A stretch of DNA of 64,000 nucleotides from CADCWK01 sp035944555 (GCA_035944555.1 DASZAY010000024.1:124001-188000); one strand, 5' to 3'. Shown: positions 51,549-60,677, counted from the stretch's first letter. A program made the numbers and translations. The notes: a model not told the origin generated them from the sequence alone.

Positions 51549-52505
51549 TCAGGACGCATCCGACAGGTCGTCACTGCGGGCGACGTGCGCACGTTCGGCC
51601 TCGTTCCCCGTTCGCCCGTCGACCAGCATCACTTTGATGTGCGACGACAGTGACGCGCCGAACAGCACGACGACGGCCGCCCAGTAAACCCAGGTCAGCA
51701 GGAAGGCCGCCGTCGTCAGCGGGCCGTAAAGGGTCGAGAACGAATCCCACAGCCAGCCGATCGCGGCAGTGAACAGCGCCCTGATCACCAGGAACAGGAC
51801 GGTCGACAGCACCGCCGCGATCATCGCCGCGCGCCATGATCGGTGGCCGTGGGGCAGGACATAGAAGGTAAGCAGAAACGCGGCGAGGATCAGGGCTGTC
51901 TGCGTCACCTCCAGAACGGCGACCCGGAGCACGTCATGCTCCAGCTCGGCCATCCCGGCCAGCCGCTCGACCGCGCTCAGGGCAGGCCGGCTTGCGACTG
52001 CCAGCCCCGCCAGCACCACCAGTCCGATGACCAGTCCGACCTCGACCAGGATCTTCCGGCGGAGCGGGTCGTCCTGCTGGTCGACGTCCGACATGCGGTT
52101 CATGGCCGCGACCAGCGTCCCAAGGACCCGGCGCCCCGTGATCAGGACCACGACCAGCGCGATCAGACCCAGCTGACGGCGTTCGGCGTTTGCGCCCTCG
52201 ACGATCGTCGCGACATCCAGCTGACTGGACGGGACGAATTCCTCGACGCCTTCGACGACGCGCTCCGCCACCCAGGCCGGGTCGGTCACGTACGACGCGG
52301 CGATGATGGCGCCGATCACGAGCGGGAACACGGACAACAAGGTGTAGAACGAGAGGGCAGCAGCCCAGGCCATCCCGTCGTTCCGGAACAGATCGAGAGC
52401 GGACAGGCGGATCACATCTATCCAGCGCCGCCACCCCGTCCGCCTGATCTTCGCTCCCGGAGAAATGGCTGGAGGCGCATCCTGCCGGTTGACGTCGTCC
52501 TCCAC
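51549..52505 (-). CDS. YihY/BrkB-family membrane protein
   Basis: The 318-residue protein has six membrane segments and the family signature DGMAWAAALSFYTLLSVFPL with VIGAII near residues 42-68, plus LYGPLTTAAFLLTWVYWAAV near the C-terminus. Its role (envelope biogenesis or transport) is unsettled in the family. GGAGG five bases before the GTG at 52505 sets the start. Confidence 0.92.
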   Translation of the reverse strand: MEDDVNRQDAPPAISPGAKIRRTGWRRWIDVIRLSALDLFRNDGMAWAAALSFYTLLSVFPLVIGAIIAASYVTDPAWVAERVVEGVEEFVPSSQLDVATIVEGANAERRQLGLIALVVVLITGRRVLGTLVAAMNRMSDVDQQDDPLRRKILVEVGLVIGLVVLAGLAVASRPALSAVERLAGMAELEHDVLRVAVLEVTQTALILAAFLLTFYVLPHGHRSWRAAMIAAVLSTVLFLVIRALFTAAIGWLWDSFSTLYGPLTTAAFLLTWVYWAAVVVLFGASLSSHIKVMLVDGRTGNEAERAHVARSDDLSDAS

Positions 52506-52651
52506 CCTTGCCTCCAGCTCCGATCGCTTGCCCGGCAGTCATTTGCCGGATAGACGAAGCGGGGGGCGCAACCAGCTGCCCCCCGCTCCGCTTGGAATGT
52601 CATGCCGGGTCGCGTTGGGTACCTCGGTGGGCGACCGCCGCCGGTCCCGCC

Positions 52652-53554
52652 TTACCGCGTGGTGCGGCGCCCGGTGGTGTCCGTGTCCTCGATGACGTCG
52701 ACATCCTCGCGGCGGACGGTGTCGCTGACTGCCCGCGTCTCCTGGACGGCCTCCTTGGAGATCTGGACTTCCTCGACCACGCGGGCCCGCTTGTCCACGT
52801 CGACTTCCTCGCCGTAGACCGGCACGTCGATCGTGGCGCCGTCGACTGACAGATCCTCGGCCGTCGCGTCCCGGTTGACGCGGACGCGGTCGACCCGGAC
52901 ACGCTCCTCGGTCACCGGCACCTCGAGGGTCTGCTCCGCCTCGGAGACGCGGGTTTCGACGTGGACCTGACCACGCTCGACGCCACGGGTCCGCGCCGCC
53001 AGCTCTTCCTCGACGACCGGCACCCGGATGTCGTCGGACTCATCGATGTGGCCCGTGCCGTGGTTACTGTGCTCGAACGGTGCCGACTCGTTCGCCACGC
53101 CCGTGGTGCCGGTCGTGGAGGCGGCATAGGCATCAGTGGTCGTAGCCGTGTCCGCCACCCCGGTGTCACCGAAGAGCTGGTCGTCAGCCCGGTCAGCGCC
53201 CATGGCGCCGGAGCCGGTCGTGCCCGGAACCGCCGCGTTGTCAAGGTCGTTGGCGGCGTAGGCGGTGGTCGTTCCGCCGGTCGCGCCAGACGTCATGCTG
53301 CGGTCGACGTAGCCCTCGGGCTGAGTGTCCCACTGCTGGTTGGTGGCCTCATCAGCGGTGACATTCAGGTAGATGCTGTCCTCGGTGTGGTTGGCGATCG
53401 CCGAGAACGGGATGTAGTGATCCTTCGGGAAGAAGAACCCCTTGCGAACGATCAGGTACCCGTCCTGGATGTCGTCGACCTCGCCGATCTTGTTCTGGTC
53501 CGAGCCGTAGACGTTGGTTCCGGGCTGGACGACCCAATCCTGGTTGGTGCTCAT
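52652..53554 (-). CDS. PRC-barrel plus DUF2382 stress protein
   Basis: The 300-residue protein has an N-terminal PRC-barrel-like domain (residues 5-75; GEVDDIQDGYLIVRKGFFF, KDHYIPFSAIANH), a low-complexity Thr/Ala/Asp middle and a C-terminal DUF2382 domain (180-290) with repeated RVPVVEEELAARTRGVERGQ, VPVTEERVRVDRVRVN and IDVPVYGEEVDVDKRARVVE. DUF2382 proteins are common in radiation- and desiccation-tolerant bacteria. AAGGGA precedes the ATG at 53554. It lies between YihY and PPK2 genes on the same strand. Confidence 0.9.
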   Translation of the reverse strand: MSTNQDWVVQPGTNVYGSDQNKIGEVDDIQDGYLIVRKGFFFPKDHYIPFSAIANHTEDSIYLNVTADEATNQQWDTQPEGYVDRSMTSGATGGTTTAYAANDLDNAAVPGTTGSGAMGADRADDQLFGDTGVADTATTTDAYAASTTGTTGVANESAPFEHSNHGTGHIDESDDIRVPVVEEELAARTRGVERGQVHVETRVSEAEQTLEVPVTEERVRVDRVRVNRDATAEDLSVDGATIDVPVYGEEVDVDKRARVVEEVQISKEAVQETRAVSDTVRREDVDVIEDTDTTGRRTTR

Positions 53555-53738
53555 GGAGGTTCCCTTCTTGGTTTGGCTCGCCGGGGTAGATCCGGCCTCT
53601 ATATCTGCCCGCCCGCGCCATACGGGCGGGTGCGGTAGTGGGGAGAACACACGGGACGTGCCATCACCTCATCGACGAACGGTCTGATGAGCGAATCATT
53701 GACCCGGACGGCCCTGCCCCGCGTTGAAGACCGGGCCA

Positions 53739-54662
53739 TCACTCCGGGACGACCAGGCCTTCCAGCCCTTCCGCCGGGGCAGGCCACTGCGGGTCCATCC
53801 GCTCCAAGGTGTCCGCGATGGTCCGGGAGACAACGAGGTCGCGGTACCACTTCCGGTTGGCCGGCACGACATGCCACGGCGCCTCATCCGTGCTCGTCCG
53901 CGAGATCGCCTCCTCGAAGGCTGCCTGGTACTGGTCCCAGCGCTCGCGCTCGCGTAGATCGCCGGGATCGAACTTCCAGTGCTTGTCCGGCCGGTCCAGC
54001 CGCTTCTGGAGCCGCTTGCGCTGTTCCTCCCGCGAGATGTGCAGGTAAAACTTCAGGATCGTTGTCCCGTTCCGGACCAGCATCCGCTCGAAGTCGTTGA
54101 TCTCCTCGAAGCGCGGTCGCCACTCGGCCTCCGGAACCAGGTCCCGGACCCGAACGACGAGCACCTCCTCGTAGTGGGATCGGTTGAAGACCGAGATCAT
54201 CCCGCGCGAGGGCGCCTTGGCGTGGTACCGCCAGAGGTAGTCGTGGGACTGTTCCTCCAGGCTTGGCACCTTGAACGACCAGACCCGGCACCCCTGCGGA
54301 TTGACCCCCTGGAAAACGCGCCGGATGGCGCCGTCCTTGCCGCCCGTGTCCAGCGCCTGGAAGATCACGAGCAGGCTCTGCCGGTCCTCGGCGTAGAGCC
54401 GCTCCTGCCACCCGACGATCCGGCCACGATGGGCCTTGGTCTGCTCCTCGGCGGCGGTGCGGTCGGTCACATCCCCCGTCGAGTCCGCGTCGATCGACGA
54501 CAGGTCGACCGGAGCGCCCGGCGCGACGCGCCAGTCCGGCGCCGACGGGACGATCAGGGGCGGACGAGGAACGGACGGGTTGCCATCGTTGCCGGGTCCG
54601 GGTTCCTGCCCCGGTGCCAGGCCGCCCACCAGCGGTGTCGGGATCGGGTCGCCATCGACCAT
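53739..54662 (-). CDS. Polyphosphate kinase 2 family protein
   Basis: The 307-residue kinase transfers phosphate between polyphosphate and nucleotides. Visible motifs are the Walker A in FQALDTGGKDGAIRRVFQG (near residue 105), SFKVPSLEEQSHDYLWRYHA, SVFNRSHYEEVLVVRV, and the lid module FYLHISREEQRKRLQKRLDR with HWKF, then WHVVPANRKWYRDLVV. AGGAGG six bases before the ATG at 54662 favours this start over the ATG at 54668. The N-terminal ~60 residues are a Pro-rich extension. It is divergent from tetR, with one tetR operator between. Confidence 0.93.
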   Translation of the reverse strand: MVDGDPIPTPLVGGLAPGQEPGPGNDGNPSVPRPPLIVPSAPDWRVAPGAPVDLSSIDADSTGDVTDRTAAEEQTKAHRGRIVGWQERLYAEDRQSLLVIFQALDTGGKDGAIRRVFQGVNPQGCRVWSFKVPSLEEQSHDYLWRYHAKAPSRGMISVFNRSHYEEVLVVRVRDLVPEAEWRPRFEEINDFERMLVRNGTTILKFYLHISREEQRKRLQKRLDRPDKHWKFDPGDLRERERWDQYQAAFEEAISRTSTDEAPWHVVPANRKWYRDLVVSRTIADTLERMDPQWPAPAEGLEGLVVPE

Positions 54663-54833
54663 CGTCATCCTCCTCCTTGTCACGTCGCGTTTCGCTGTTC
54701 TGGCCCGGTCCTGCAGGAACGGCACCAGCACGCCGGCTCCACCAGCAGCGGACAAGCCCCCCGCTCGATACCGTGGTCGTACACTCCCGGCAGGACGATG
54801 ATTTGCGTCAGCATCGAACACGTGATGACGATC

Positions 54834-54910
54834 TGAACAGTGTTCAGAAAATCTATTGACATTCAGACCCGGGCCGCTAGACTAGGCCCATGGCCAGTGA
54901 ACAGTGTTCA
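54834..54910 (+). promoter_or_regulatory. Promoter of tetR-family gene flanked by two identical operators
   Basis: TGAACAGTGTTCA occurs twice (54834-54846 and 54898-54910), each a perfect 6-1-6 palindrome. Between them are TTGACA (54856-54861) and TAGACT (54878-54883), spaced 16 bases. The second operator touches the AGGAG ribosome binding site. Repeated identical sites around the promoter point to tight autoregulation, possibly also of the divergent PPK2 gene. Confidence 0.85.
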
Positions 54911-54923
54911 GGAGATTGACCCA

Positions 54924-55682
54924 GTGTCGCCAACCTCGAAACCACGCGGTGCCGCCGTCCGTCGGGCCCAGAACCGGGAATCCATGCGGACAGCCATCAT
55001 CGAGGTCGCCGGCGAGCTCGTCAGCGAGCAGGGTGTCGACGGGCTGAGCATCCGTGAACTGGCCAAGCGCCTCGGCTACTCAGCCGGTGCCATCTACGAC
55101 TATTTCGCTTCACGGGAGGAGATTCTTGCGCGCCTCTACTTCCAGGGGACCAATGGCCTGGATACGGAGGTCCGGACCGTTCTCGGCGTACTGGCTCCGG
55201 ACGCGACGGCGATGGAGCAACTCATTGCCACGGGCCATGCGTACCGGAATCACGCGCTGGCCCACCCTGAGCTGTACCGGCTGATCTTCGGCGGAATCAA
55301 GCAGTTGCCGATCCGTGAGCATCATGAGGAGAACGTCGCGTTCGACCAGTTGATCCGGATCGCGGTCAAAGGCGTCGCCGAGGGCGAATTCGCCGACCAG
55401 CCGGTTCCGCTGATCTGCGCGGCCGCCTGGGCCGCGGTTCATGGTTTCGTCTCGCTGGAGATCACGGGACACGTCACGGGAGGCCCTCAGCCGGGTAGCC
55501 CGATCGATCCTGAGGAGGGCCGAGCCAATCGCGACGCCATGTTCGCCGTTACCCTCTCAACCGTCGTTCGCGGGCTCGCCTCCGAAGCGTGGCTGGCTCG
55601 TAATCCTCCCGTCACCATGCACGGGAACCCGCTGATCGCCGCAAGCGTCGATCTGACACCGGATACCAGCGCGACGGACTGA
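54924..55682 (+). CDS. TetR-family repressor
   Basis: The 252-residue protein has a basic N-terminus and a TetR helix-turn-helix (residues ~22-66; GVDGLSIRELAKRLGYSAGA then IYDYFASREEILARLYF) with a C-terminal ligand domain containing HPELYRLIFGGIKQ and a WAAVHGFVSLEI dimer-type helix. AGGAG nine bases before the GTG at 54924 sets the start; a longer frame would read through the operator. It probably controls itself and the MMPL exporter downstream; the inducer would be a hydrophobic compound (inference). Confidence 0.92.
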   Translation: MSPTSKPRGAAVRRAQNRESMRTAIIEVAGELVSEQGVDGLSIRELAKRLGYSAGAIYDYFASREEILARLYFQGTNGLDTEVRTVLGVLAPDATAMEQLIATGHAYRNHALAHPELYRLIFGGIKQLPIREHHEENVAFDQLIRIAVKGVAEGEFADQPVPLICAAAWAAVHGFVSLEITGHVTGGPQPGSPIDPEEGRANRDAMFAVTLSTVVRGLASEAWLARNPPVTMHGNPLIAASVDLTPDTSATD

Positions 55683-55719
55683 CCCTGCCTCACCTCGTCC
55701 CTTCGTCCAACACCGGAAT

Positions 55720-55737
55720 ACGTAGCACAGGCTACGT
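55720..55737. promoter_or_regulatory. Inverted repeat between tetR and MMPL genes
   Basis: Perfect arms ACGTAGC and GCTACGT flank ACAG. It lies 37 bases after the tetR stop and 109 before the exporter start, and could be a weak terminator or another operator. Confidence 0.4.
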
Positions 55738-55846
55738 CATGGCTCGCCCATGACGCTGGGCGAACCACGCCCGAAACGACCTCTCAACCTGTTGAATCGT
55801 GATGCCCGGCGCGCACCTGATGCGCCGGCCCTGGGAGCGTGTTGCC

Positions 55847-58132
55847 ATGTTCACCCGCTGGGGTTTCCTGCTCGCCGCCCGTGCGCGTCTCGTTCTCGTC
55901 CTGGCGGTCCTGACCCTCGTCGGCGCCGTCGGGGCGCTGGCCACCGTCGCACCGAATCTCTCCTCTGAAGGCTTCGTCTCCGACGACGCCGAGTCTGCCG
56001 TCGTCGACCGGAACATCGCCGCGACCTTCGGCGAGGATGGCGACGCGATCGTCTTCCTCTTTTCCGGGCCGGCCCCGGTCGACGACCCCGCAACCAGACA
56101 GGCGGTCGAGGCAACACTCGGGACGCTTGCCGACGACCCCCGGGTCTCGACGACGCTGACGACCTGGTCGACGGGCAACCCGGCGATGATCTCCACCGAC
56201 CGCCTGTCCACCTACGCCGTGGCGCTGCTGGATCCCGCCGCTCTCGTCGACCCGACCGACGCCGAGACTTTCGCCCATGACATCGCCCATGACATCGAGG
56301 CGGCCGGCACCACCCGGGGTCTGTCCGTCACGGCCGGCGGCGGCGTGCTGGTCGGCGCCGTGATCCCGGAGGAAGTCGAGCGCGGGCTGATCCGGGCCGA
56401 GACGTTCTCCGTGCCCGCATCGCTGCTGATCCAGATCCTCGTCTTCGGGTCGCTGGTCGCCGCCGGTATCCCGCTGCTGATCGCCGCCCTGGCCATCGCG
56501 GCGTCGATCGCCCTGATCTTCGTCTTCTCGACCGACATGTTCCAGTCGGTGTTCGCGATCAACGTCATCACCATGCTCGGCCTCGGCCTCGGGATCGACT
56601 ACTCGCTGTTCATGATCACCCGGTTCCGGGAGGAACTGGCCCGGCGACCGGTCGCCGAAGCCGTCGCCGTAACGATGGCGACCGTCGGCAAGGCGATCCT
56701 CGTCTCCGGCCTGACGGTCATCCTCGGGCTGGCCGCGACCCAGTTCTTCCCCCTCCCCTCGCTCCAGTCGATGGGCCAGGCCGGGATCGCGGTCACGGCC
56801 ATGGCGCTCGTCTACGGCCTGACCCTGCTGCCCGCCATTCTCGCCCTGCTCGGCCACCGCGTGAACGCGGTCCGGATCGGCCGCCGGCGACCGGCCACCG
56901 CGGTCGCTTCGCAGACCGGCGGGTTCTGGCACGGCATCGCCACCAGCGTGATGCGCCGTCCCGTCGTGGTGATGGCCTCCGTCCTCGCGCTCCTGCTGGT
57001 CATGGCCACCCCGCTCCTCCGGCTGGACCTGACCCCCGGTGGCCCGGAAGTCCTGCCCGACGGCTCCGGCCCGCGCGTCGTCGCGGAGCGGCTGACGACG
57101 GACTTCCCGGCCAACGACGCCGAACCGATCCCCGTCCTCGTCACGGTCGCCGATGGCAACGCCACGTCGCCGGCCTCCGTCGCCGCGCTGCGTGACCTCG
57201 AGCAGCGCCTCACCGCGATCGCCGGGGTCACCGGCGTGAACAGCTTCGTCGCACCCGGCCTCGCCACCGCCGCCGGCTATGACTGGTCGACGTATGGCGG
57301 CGATCCATCCCTGTTGCCGGAGACGATCACCGGGACCATCGGCACGACGGTCCGGGGCGACCAGGTCGTCCTCGAAGTGATGGGCGCCGGGTCCTCCGCC
57401 GAACTGGAGCAGGTCGTCCGCGACGTCCGCGCCACCGCGGTCACCGGGCTCTCGATCGGCGTCGGCGGCTTCTACGCTGCCTCGGTCGACACCATCGACG
57501 GGATCCGGTCCGGCCTGGTGCCGGCCGCCGTGTTCGTCCTGGTCGCGGCCTACCTGATCCTGCTGCTGACCTTCGGCTCGATCCTGCTGCCGATCAAGGC
57601 GATCCTGATGTCGTTGCTGTCGATCTCGGCGGCGCTGGGTACGACGGTCTGGGTGTTCCAGGACGGCCGGCTGGAAGGGCTGCTGGGCTTCACGGCCTCC
57701 GGCGAGATCGTCTCGACCACGCCGATCCTGGTCTTCTGCATCCTGTTCGGGCTGAGCATGGATTACGAGGTCCTGTTGCTGTCCAGGATCCAGGAGGAGT
57801 ACCGGCGCACCGGGGACAACCGCGCGGCCGTCGCCGCCGGGTTGGCCGGTAGCGGCAGGACCATCACCGGCGCCGCCGCGATCATGATCGTCGTCTTCGG
57901 CGGGTTCATGCTGGCCGACATCGTCATCCTGAAGTCGATGGGCTTCGCGCTGGCCCTGGCCGTCCTGATCGACGCGACGGTCGTCCGCGGACTGCTGGTC
58001 CCGGCGACGATGCGGCTACTGGGCCGGTGGAACTGGTGGGCACCGGCCCCGCTCGGGCGGCTGGTCGACCGCCTTGGCTTGGGCCACGAGTCCGCGCCGG
58101 CGGCCCCGCCGCTGTCCATGCCGGCCGACTAG
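55847..58132 (+). CDS. MMPL/RND-family membrane exporter
   Basis: The 761-residue protein has the two-fold MMPL layout: a membrane helix, an extracytoplasmic domain, then five to six helices, repeated once. Family motifs include GLGLGIDYSLFMITRFREEL in the first half and LFGLSMDYEVLLLSRIQEEY in the second, whose Asp-Tyr pairs form the proton relay. Such proteins export lipids or drugs by proton drive. GGGAG nine bases before the ATG at 55847 sets the start; the frame extends 16 codons further upstream without a site. It follows tetR, its likely regulator. Confidence 0.94.
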   Translation: MFTRWGFLLAARARLVLVLAVLTLVGAVGALATVAPNLSSEGFVSDDAESAVVDRNIAATFGEDGDAIVFLFSGPAPVDDPATRQAVEATLGTLADDPRVSTTLTTWSTGNPAMISTDRLSTYAVALLDPAALVDPTDAETFAHDIAHDIEAAGTTRGLSVTAGGGVLVGAVIPEEVERGLIRAETFSVPASLLIQILVFGSLVAAGIPLLIAALAIAASIALIFVFSTDMFQSVFAINVITMLGLGLGIDYSLFMITRFREELARRPVAEAVAVTMATVGKAILVSGLTVILGLAATQFFPLPSLQSMGQAGIAVTAMALVYGLTLLPAILALLGHRVNAVRIGRRRPATAVASQTGGFWHGIATSVMRRPVVVMASVLALLLVMATPLLRLDLTPGGPEVLPDGSGPRVVAERLTTDFPANDAEPIPVLVTVADGNATSPASVAALRDLEQRLTAIAGVTGVNSFVAPGLATAAGYDWSTYGGDPSLLPETITGTIGTTVRGDQVVLEVMGAGSSAELEQVVRDVRATAVTGLSIGVGGFYAASVDTIDGIRSGLVPAAVFVLVAAYLILLLTFGSILLPIKAILMSLLSISAALGTTVWVFQDGRLEGLLGFTASGEIVSTTPILVFCILFGLSMDYEVLLLSRIQEEYRRTGDNRAAVAAGLAGSGRTITGAAAIMIVVFGGFMLADIVILKSMGFALALAVLIDATVVRGLLVPATMRLLGRWNWWAPAPLGRLVDRLGLGHESAPAAPPLSMPAD

Positions 58133-58146
58133 ACGAGGGCATGTCG

Positions 58147-58194
58147 CAACGACAGCGGCCCCGGGATCCGAGGATCCCGGGGCCGCTGTCGTTG
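58147..58194. terminator. Strong bidirectional terminator
   Basis: A perfect 23-bp inverted repeat beginning CAACGACAGCGGCCCCGGGA is separated by only GA. It lies 15 bases after the exporter stop and 44 after the convergent binding-protein gene end. Confidence 0.85.
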
Positions 58195-58237
58195 CCGCTT
58201 CGGAACCGGGCGAACGGTCCCGCGCCCGCCTACCGGA

Positions 58238-59296
58238 TCAGGCGACCGACCCGTCCGAGGTCCGGATGGTCTCGGCCAGCCGGTCGAGGACCGGGGTGAA
58301 GCCCTGGTAGCTGTTGACGTACTCCACGTCCCAGGTGCCGACCTGGTCGGCCTGGACCGCCGGGAGCAGCGCAAACGTCTGCTGCTCCAGCATCTGCTCG
58401 TAGGTCAGCCAGTCCGGGCGCCGGTCGATCTGGATGACGTCGGTCAGGTAGGCGTTGGTCTCCTCCCACGACCGCGACTCCCAGTAGGCGCTGGTGTCGA
58501 CGGTCTGCGGGATCACTACCCCCAGCTCGACGAAGTACATCAGGTCGCCGGCGGCCATGGCGTTGCCCACGTAGTAGGTATCGGTAGCACCGGTGACGAA
58601 CAGGATCGACAGATCCGGGTTGGAGGCCACGGCCTCCCGGACCGCGTCGGACGACGCCTCGAAGGCGGTCCGTGCCGCGGTGACCTGGTCGGATTCGAGG
58701 TCCGCGCCGAGAGCGGCCGCAAGATCGGCGAAGCGCTCGATCAGGTCGATGGCCGACACACCCTGGACATTGATACCGGCGACCGGGGCGAGCTCCTCGA
58801 TCGTGGGGACCGCGTCCTCGTTGAGGCGCCAGACGAGCTGGCCATAGAGCGTCGTGACGATGAGGTCCGGCTCCAGCGAGACCAGCAGCTCGATGTCGAA
58901 GTCGTCGAACCCCTCGCCGAGGAAGGTCACGGCGTCGAGGTCGACCTGCCCGGCGGTGACCGCCGGCGAGCCATCCTGGTTGGTGCGCACCCCGAACACG
59001 CCGACCGTCTCGACACCGAGGTCCAGAAGCGCGGCGGCGACCGAGAGTTCGGCGACGACCCGCTGGGGGGCGGCGTCCAGGCGAATCTCGGTGCCTCGGT
59101 CGTCGACGAACAGCCAGCTGCCGTCCGGCTGGGTCCCACTGGCGGCGGTCGGCGTGGCATCCGGCGTGGCGCCGGGCGTCGCGGCCGGCGTTGCGTCACC
59201 CTGAGCGCGGCCTCGGCCAACGGTGAAGGCAGACGCGCCGATGGCAAGGCCGCCGGCGATGGCACCTCGGCGACTGAATGAACTGGACATTCCCAT
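58238..59296 (-). CDS. Iron-type ABC transporter binding protein, Tat-exported
   Basis: The 352-residue protein begins with a Tat signal (FSRRGAIAGGLAIGASAFTV), a Thr/Pro/Ala linker (ATPAATPGATPDATPTA) and then the FepB/FhuD-type fold (LDAAPQRVVAELSVAAALLD, VSLEPDLIVTTLYGQL). It would bind a ferric siderophore or haem. No permease or ATPase is adjacent. AGGG eight bases before the ATG supports the start. It faces the MMPL gene across a shared terminator. Confidence 0.88.
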   Translation of the reverse strand: MGMSSSFSRRGAIAGGLAIGASAFTVGRGRAQGDATPAATPGATPDATPTAASGTQPDGSWLFVDDRGTEIRLDAAPQRVVAELSVAAALLDLGVETVGVFGVRTNQDGSPAVTAGQVDLDAVTFLGEGFDDFDIELLVSLEPDLIVTTLYGQLVWRLNEDAVPTIEELAPVAGINVQGVSAIDLIERFADLAAALGADLESDQVTAARTAFEASSDAVREAVASNPDLSILFVTGATDTYYVGNAMAAGDLMYFVELGVVIPQTVDTSAYWESRSWEETNAYLTDVIQIDRRPDWLTYEQMLEQQTFALLPAVQADQVGTWDVEYVNSYQGFTPVLDRLAETIRTSDGSVA

Positions 59297-59484
59297 CTGT
59301 GCTTCCCTCGATTACGATACCTGACTCATATGGTCGGATAACGCGATGCTAGGCGCAGCGTTGGTGGTTGTCAATCCGGGATCGCGGCTGATGTCCGTCG
59401 GGCCAGCCCCTGTGGGTCCGCCCGGACCCGGCGGTATACTGCCGGGCTGCGTCACGCTGGATGCGAACGATCAGGAGGGATGGC

Positions 59485-59940
59485 ATGACCGGGTCGACGC
59501 CGGAGTTCCGTACGGCTGTCTCCATGGACGACGTCGAGAGGTGGGTGCTGGCCACGTGCCCCGGCACCCAGACCGGCCCCTATGAGATGGCGGACCGGTT
59601 CTTCTTCCCTGGCGACCAGCACATGTTCCCCTACGCCACGATCGTGACCCAGGATTATCCGGGCGACGAGCGCTCGCGGCTGAACCGGCCCGGCGTGTTC
59701 CGGCTGAACATCGGTGTCCGGCCGGCGACGTTCCGGCAGCTGTTCCCGGACGGCGACGACCCTGGTGCGGACCGCTCCGTCCCGGACGTCCTGTTCCCGC
59801 ACCCGGTCTACGGTGCCCAGTTCTGGCTCTCGGTCATCAACCCGTCGCGCGCCACGCTGGACGAACTCACGCCACTCCTGCGTGAAGCCCGCGACCAGCA
59901 GGCCACACGAGACGCCCGGGGCTCCGGACGCCAGGACTGA
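59485..59940 (+). CDS. DUF6194-family protein
   Basis: The 151-residue soluble protein matches the DUF6194 pattern: an N-terminal PGTQTGPYEMADRFFFPGDQ, then YATIVTQDYPGDERSRLNRP, GVFRLNIGVRPATFRQLF and a final HPVYGAQFWLSVINPS. These proteins have unknown function. AGGAGG six bases before the ATG at 59485 sets the start over the upstream in-frame ATG. A strong terminator follows. Confidence 0.85.
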   Translation: MTGSTPEFRTAVSMDDVERWVLATCPGTQTGPYEMADRFFFPGDQHMFPYATIVTQDYPGDERSRLNRPGVFRLNIGVRPATFRQLFPDGDDPGADRSVPDVLFPHPVYGAQFWLSVINPSRATLDELTPLLREARDQQATRDARGSGRQD

Positions 59941-60045
59941 GCAGTCGAAGGTTTGTCGCTCATGCGTACGGATAGTGGCCTGCTCCGGCGTGTTGATCCG
60001 GGGTCGCTAGGACAGGGAGCGTAGCGCCGATCACCTTGTTCCGGA

Positions 60046-60089
60046 GACGAGAACTGGCCGGGGCGATTACGCCCCGGCCAGTTCTCGTC
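60046..60089 (+). terminator. Strong terminator after DUF6194 gene
   Basis: A perfect 20-bp stem beginning GACGAGAACTGGCCGGGG has an ATTA loop. It can also terminate the convergent peptide gene at 60147. Confidence 0.85.
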
Positions 60090-60146
60090 GTTATCGCGGG
60101 ATCTCAACGGATCCTCGCGGTTCCCGATCGTCCGGGACGAAAGGGA

Positions 60147-60221
60147 TTAGAAGACGAAGAGCACCAGGACGAGAATGACGGCGATCGCCAGGGCGACAAT
60201 TGCGATAGTACGTGTGTTCAC
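60147..60221 (-). CDS. 24-residue single-helix membrane peptide
   Basis: A 25-codon frame starting at GTG encodes MNTRTIAIVALAIAVILVLV then LFVF, a nearly pure transmembrane helix. GGAGGT six bases before the start is a near-perfect ribosome binding site, and a strong terminator lies 57 bases downstream, so expression is likely. It resembles the 29-residue peptide at 34938 in design. The function is unknown. Confidence 0.65.
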   Translation of the reverse strand: MNTRTIAIVALAIAVILVLVLFVF

Positions 60222-60485
60222 GGAAATACCTCCATGGTATGTGAGCCGACTCGGGATCGAACGATGATCTCGATTCCGGTCGCGATCTGATCACCCGCGC
60301 TGATACGCCTAGGTGTGCCTCACTCTACCGTACGCCAGCTTCATGCCAGACGCGTCAGATCCATGTCCGCCACGCGACCACACCGGCCAGCCACCTGGAA
60401 GATTGCTTCACCTTCCGGGGCCAAGGTGACGTCTACAGCTGTCGGCGATCTACCGTGCGGAAGTCACCAGGCACTCACGGCTACG
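60222..60485. other. Intergenic region, probably promoter of small peptide gene
   Basis: About 260 bases without a supported gene, upstream of the 24-residue peptide gene. Confidence 0.4.
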
Positions 60486-60677
60486 CAATCCGCCCAGAGC
60501 TACCTGGACACCATCGAGAGCCGCACCTGCCTCACGCCGCGGACCCTGATCGACGCCGCCGCCGCCGCCGAACTCGGCACCCCGGACACCAGGGCCGGCG
60601 CGATCGTGGCGTGAATGAAGGCACTCGACGGGTTGGGCCATGGTCACGCGATGATCATGGCGCAGGTCATCAGGTAC
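60486..60677 (+). pseudogene. DUF4287 pseudogene with TGA at conserved Trp
   Basis: The reading SYLDTIESRTCLTPRTLIDA, then AGAIVA, then stop, then MKALDGLGHGHAMIMAQVI matches the DUF4287 domain, whose family pattern there is KAGEIVAWLKxxxGLGHGHA. TGA (60612-60614) stands exactly where the family has Trp, in the same frame, so one G-to-A change from TGG explains it. No start codon with a ribosome binding site precedes it, and similarity ends soon after, so this is a remnant rather than a working gene. Confidence 0.75.

Noticed and set aside
54840..54923. Longer tetR start upstream of the GTG at 54924
   Set aside because: It would translate through the promoter and the operator; AGGAG is correctly spaced for the GTG.
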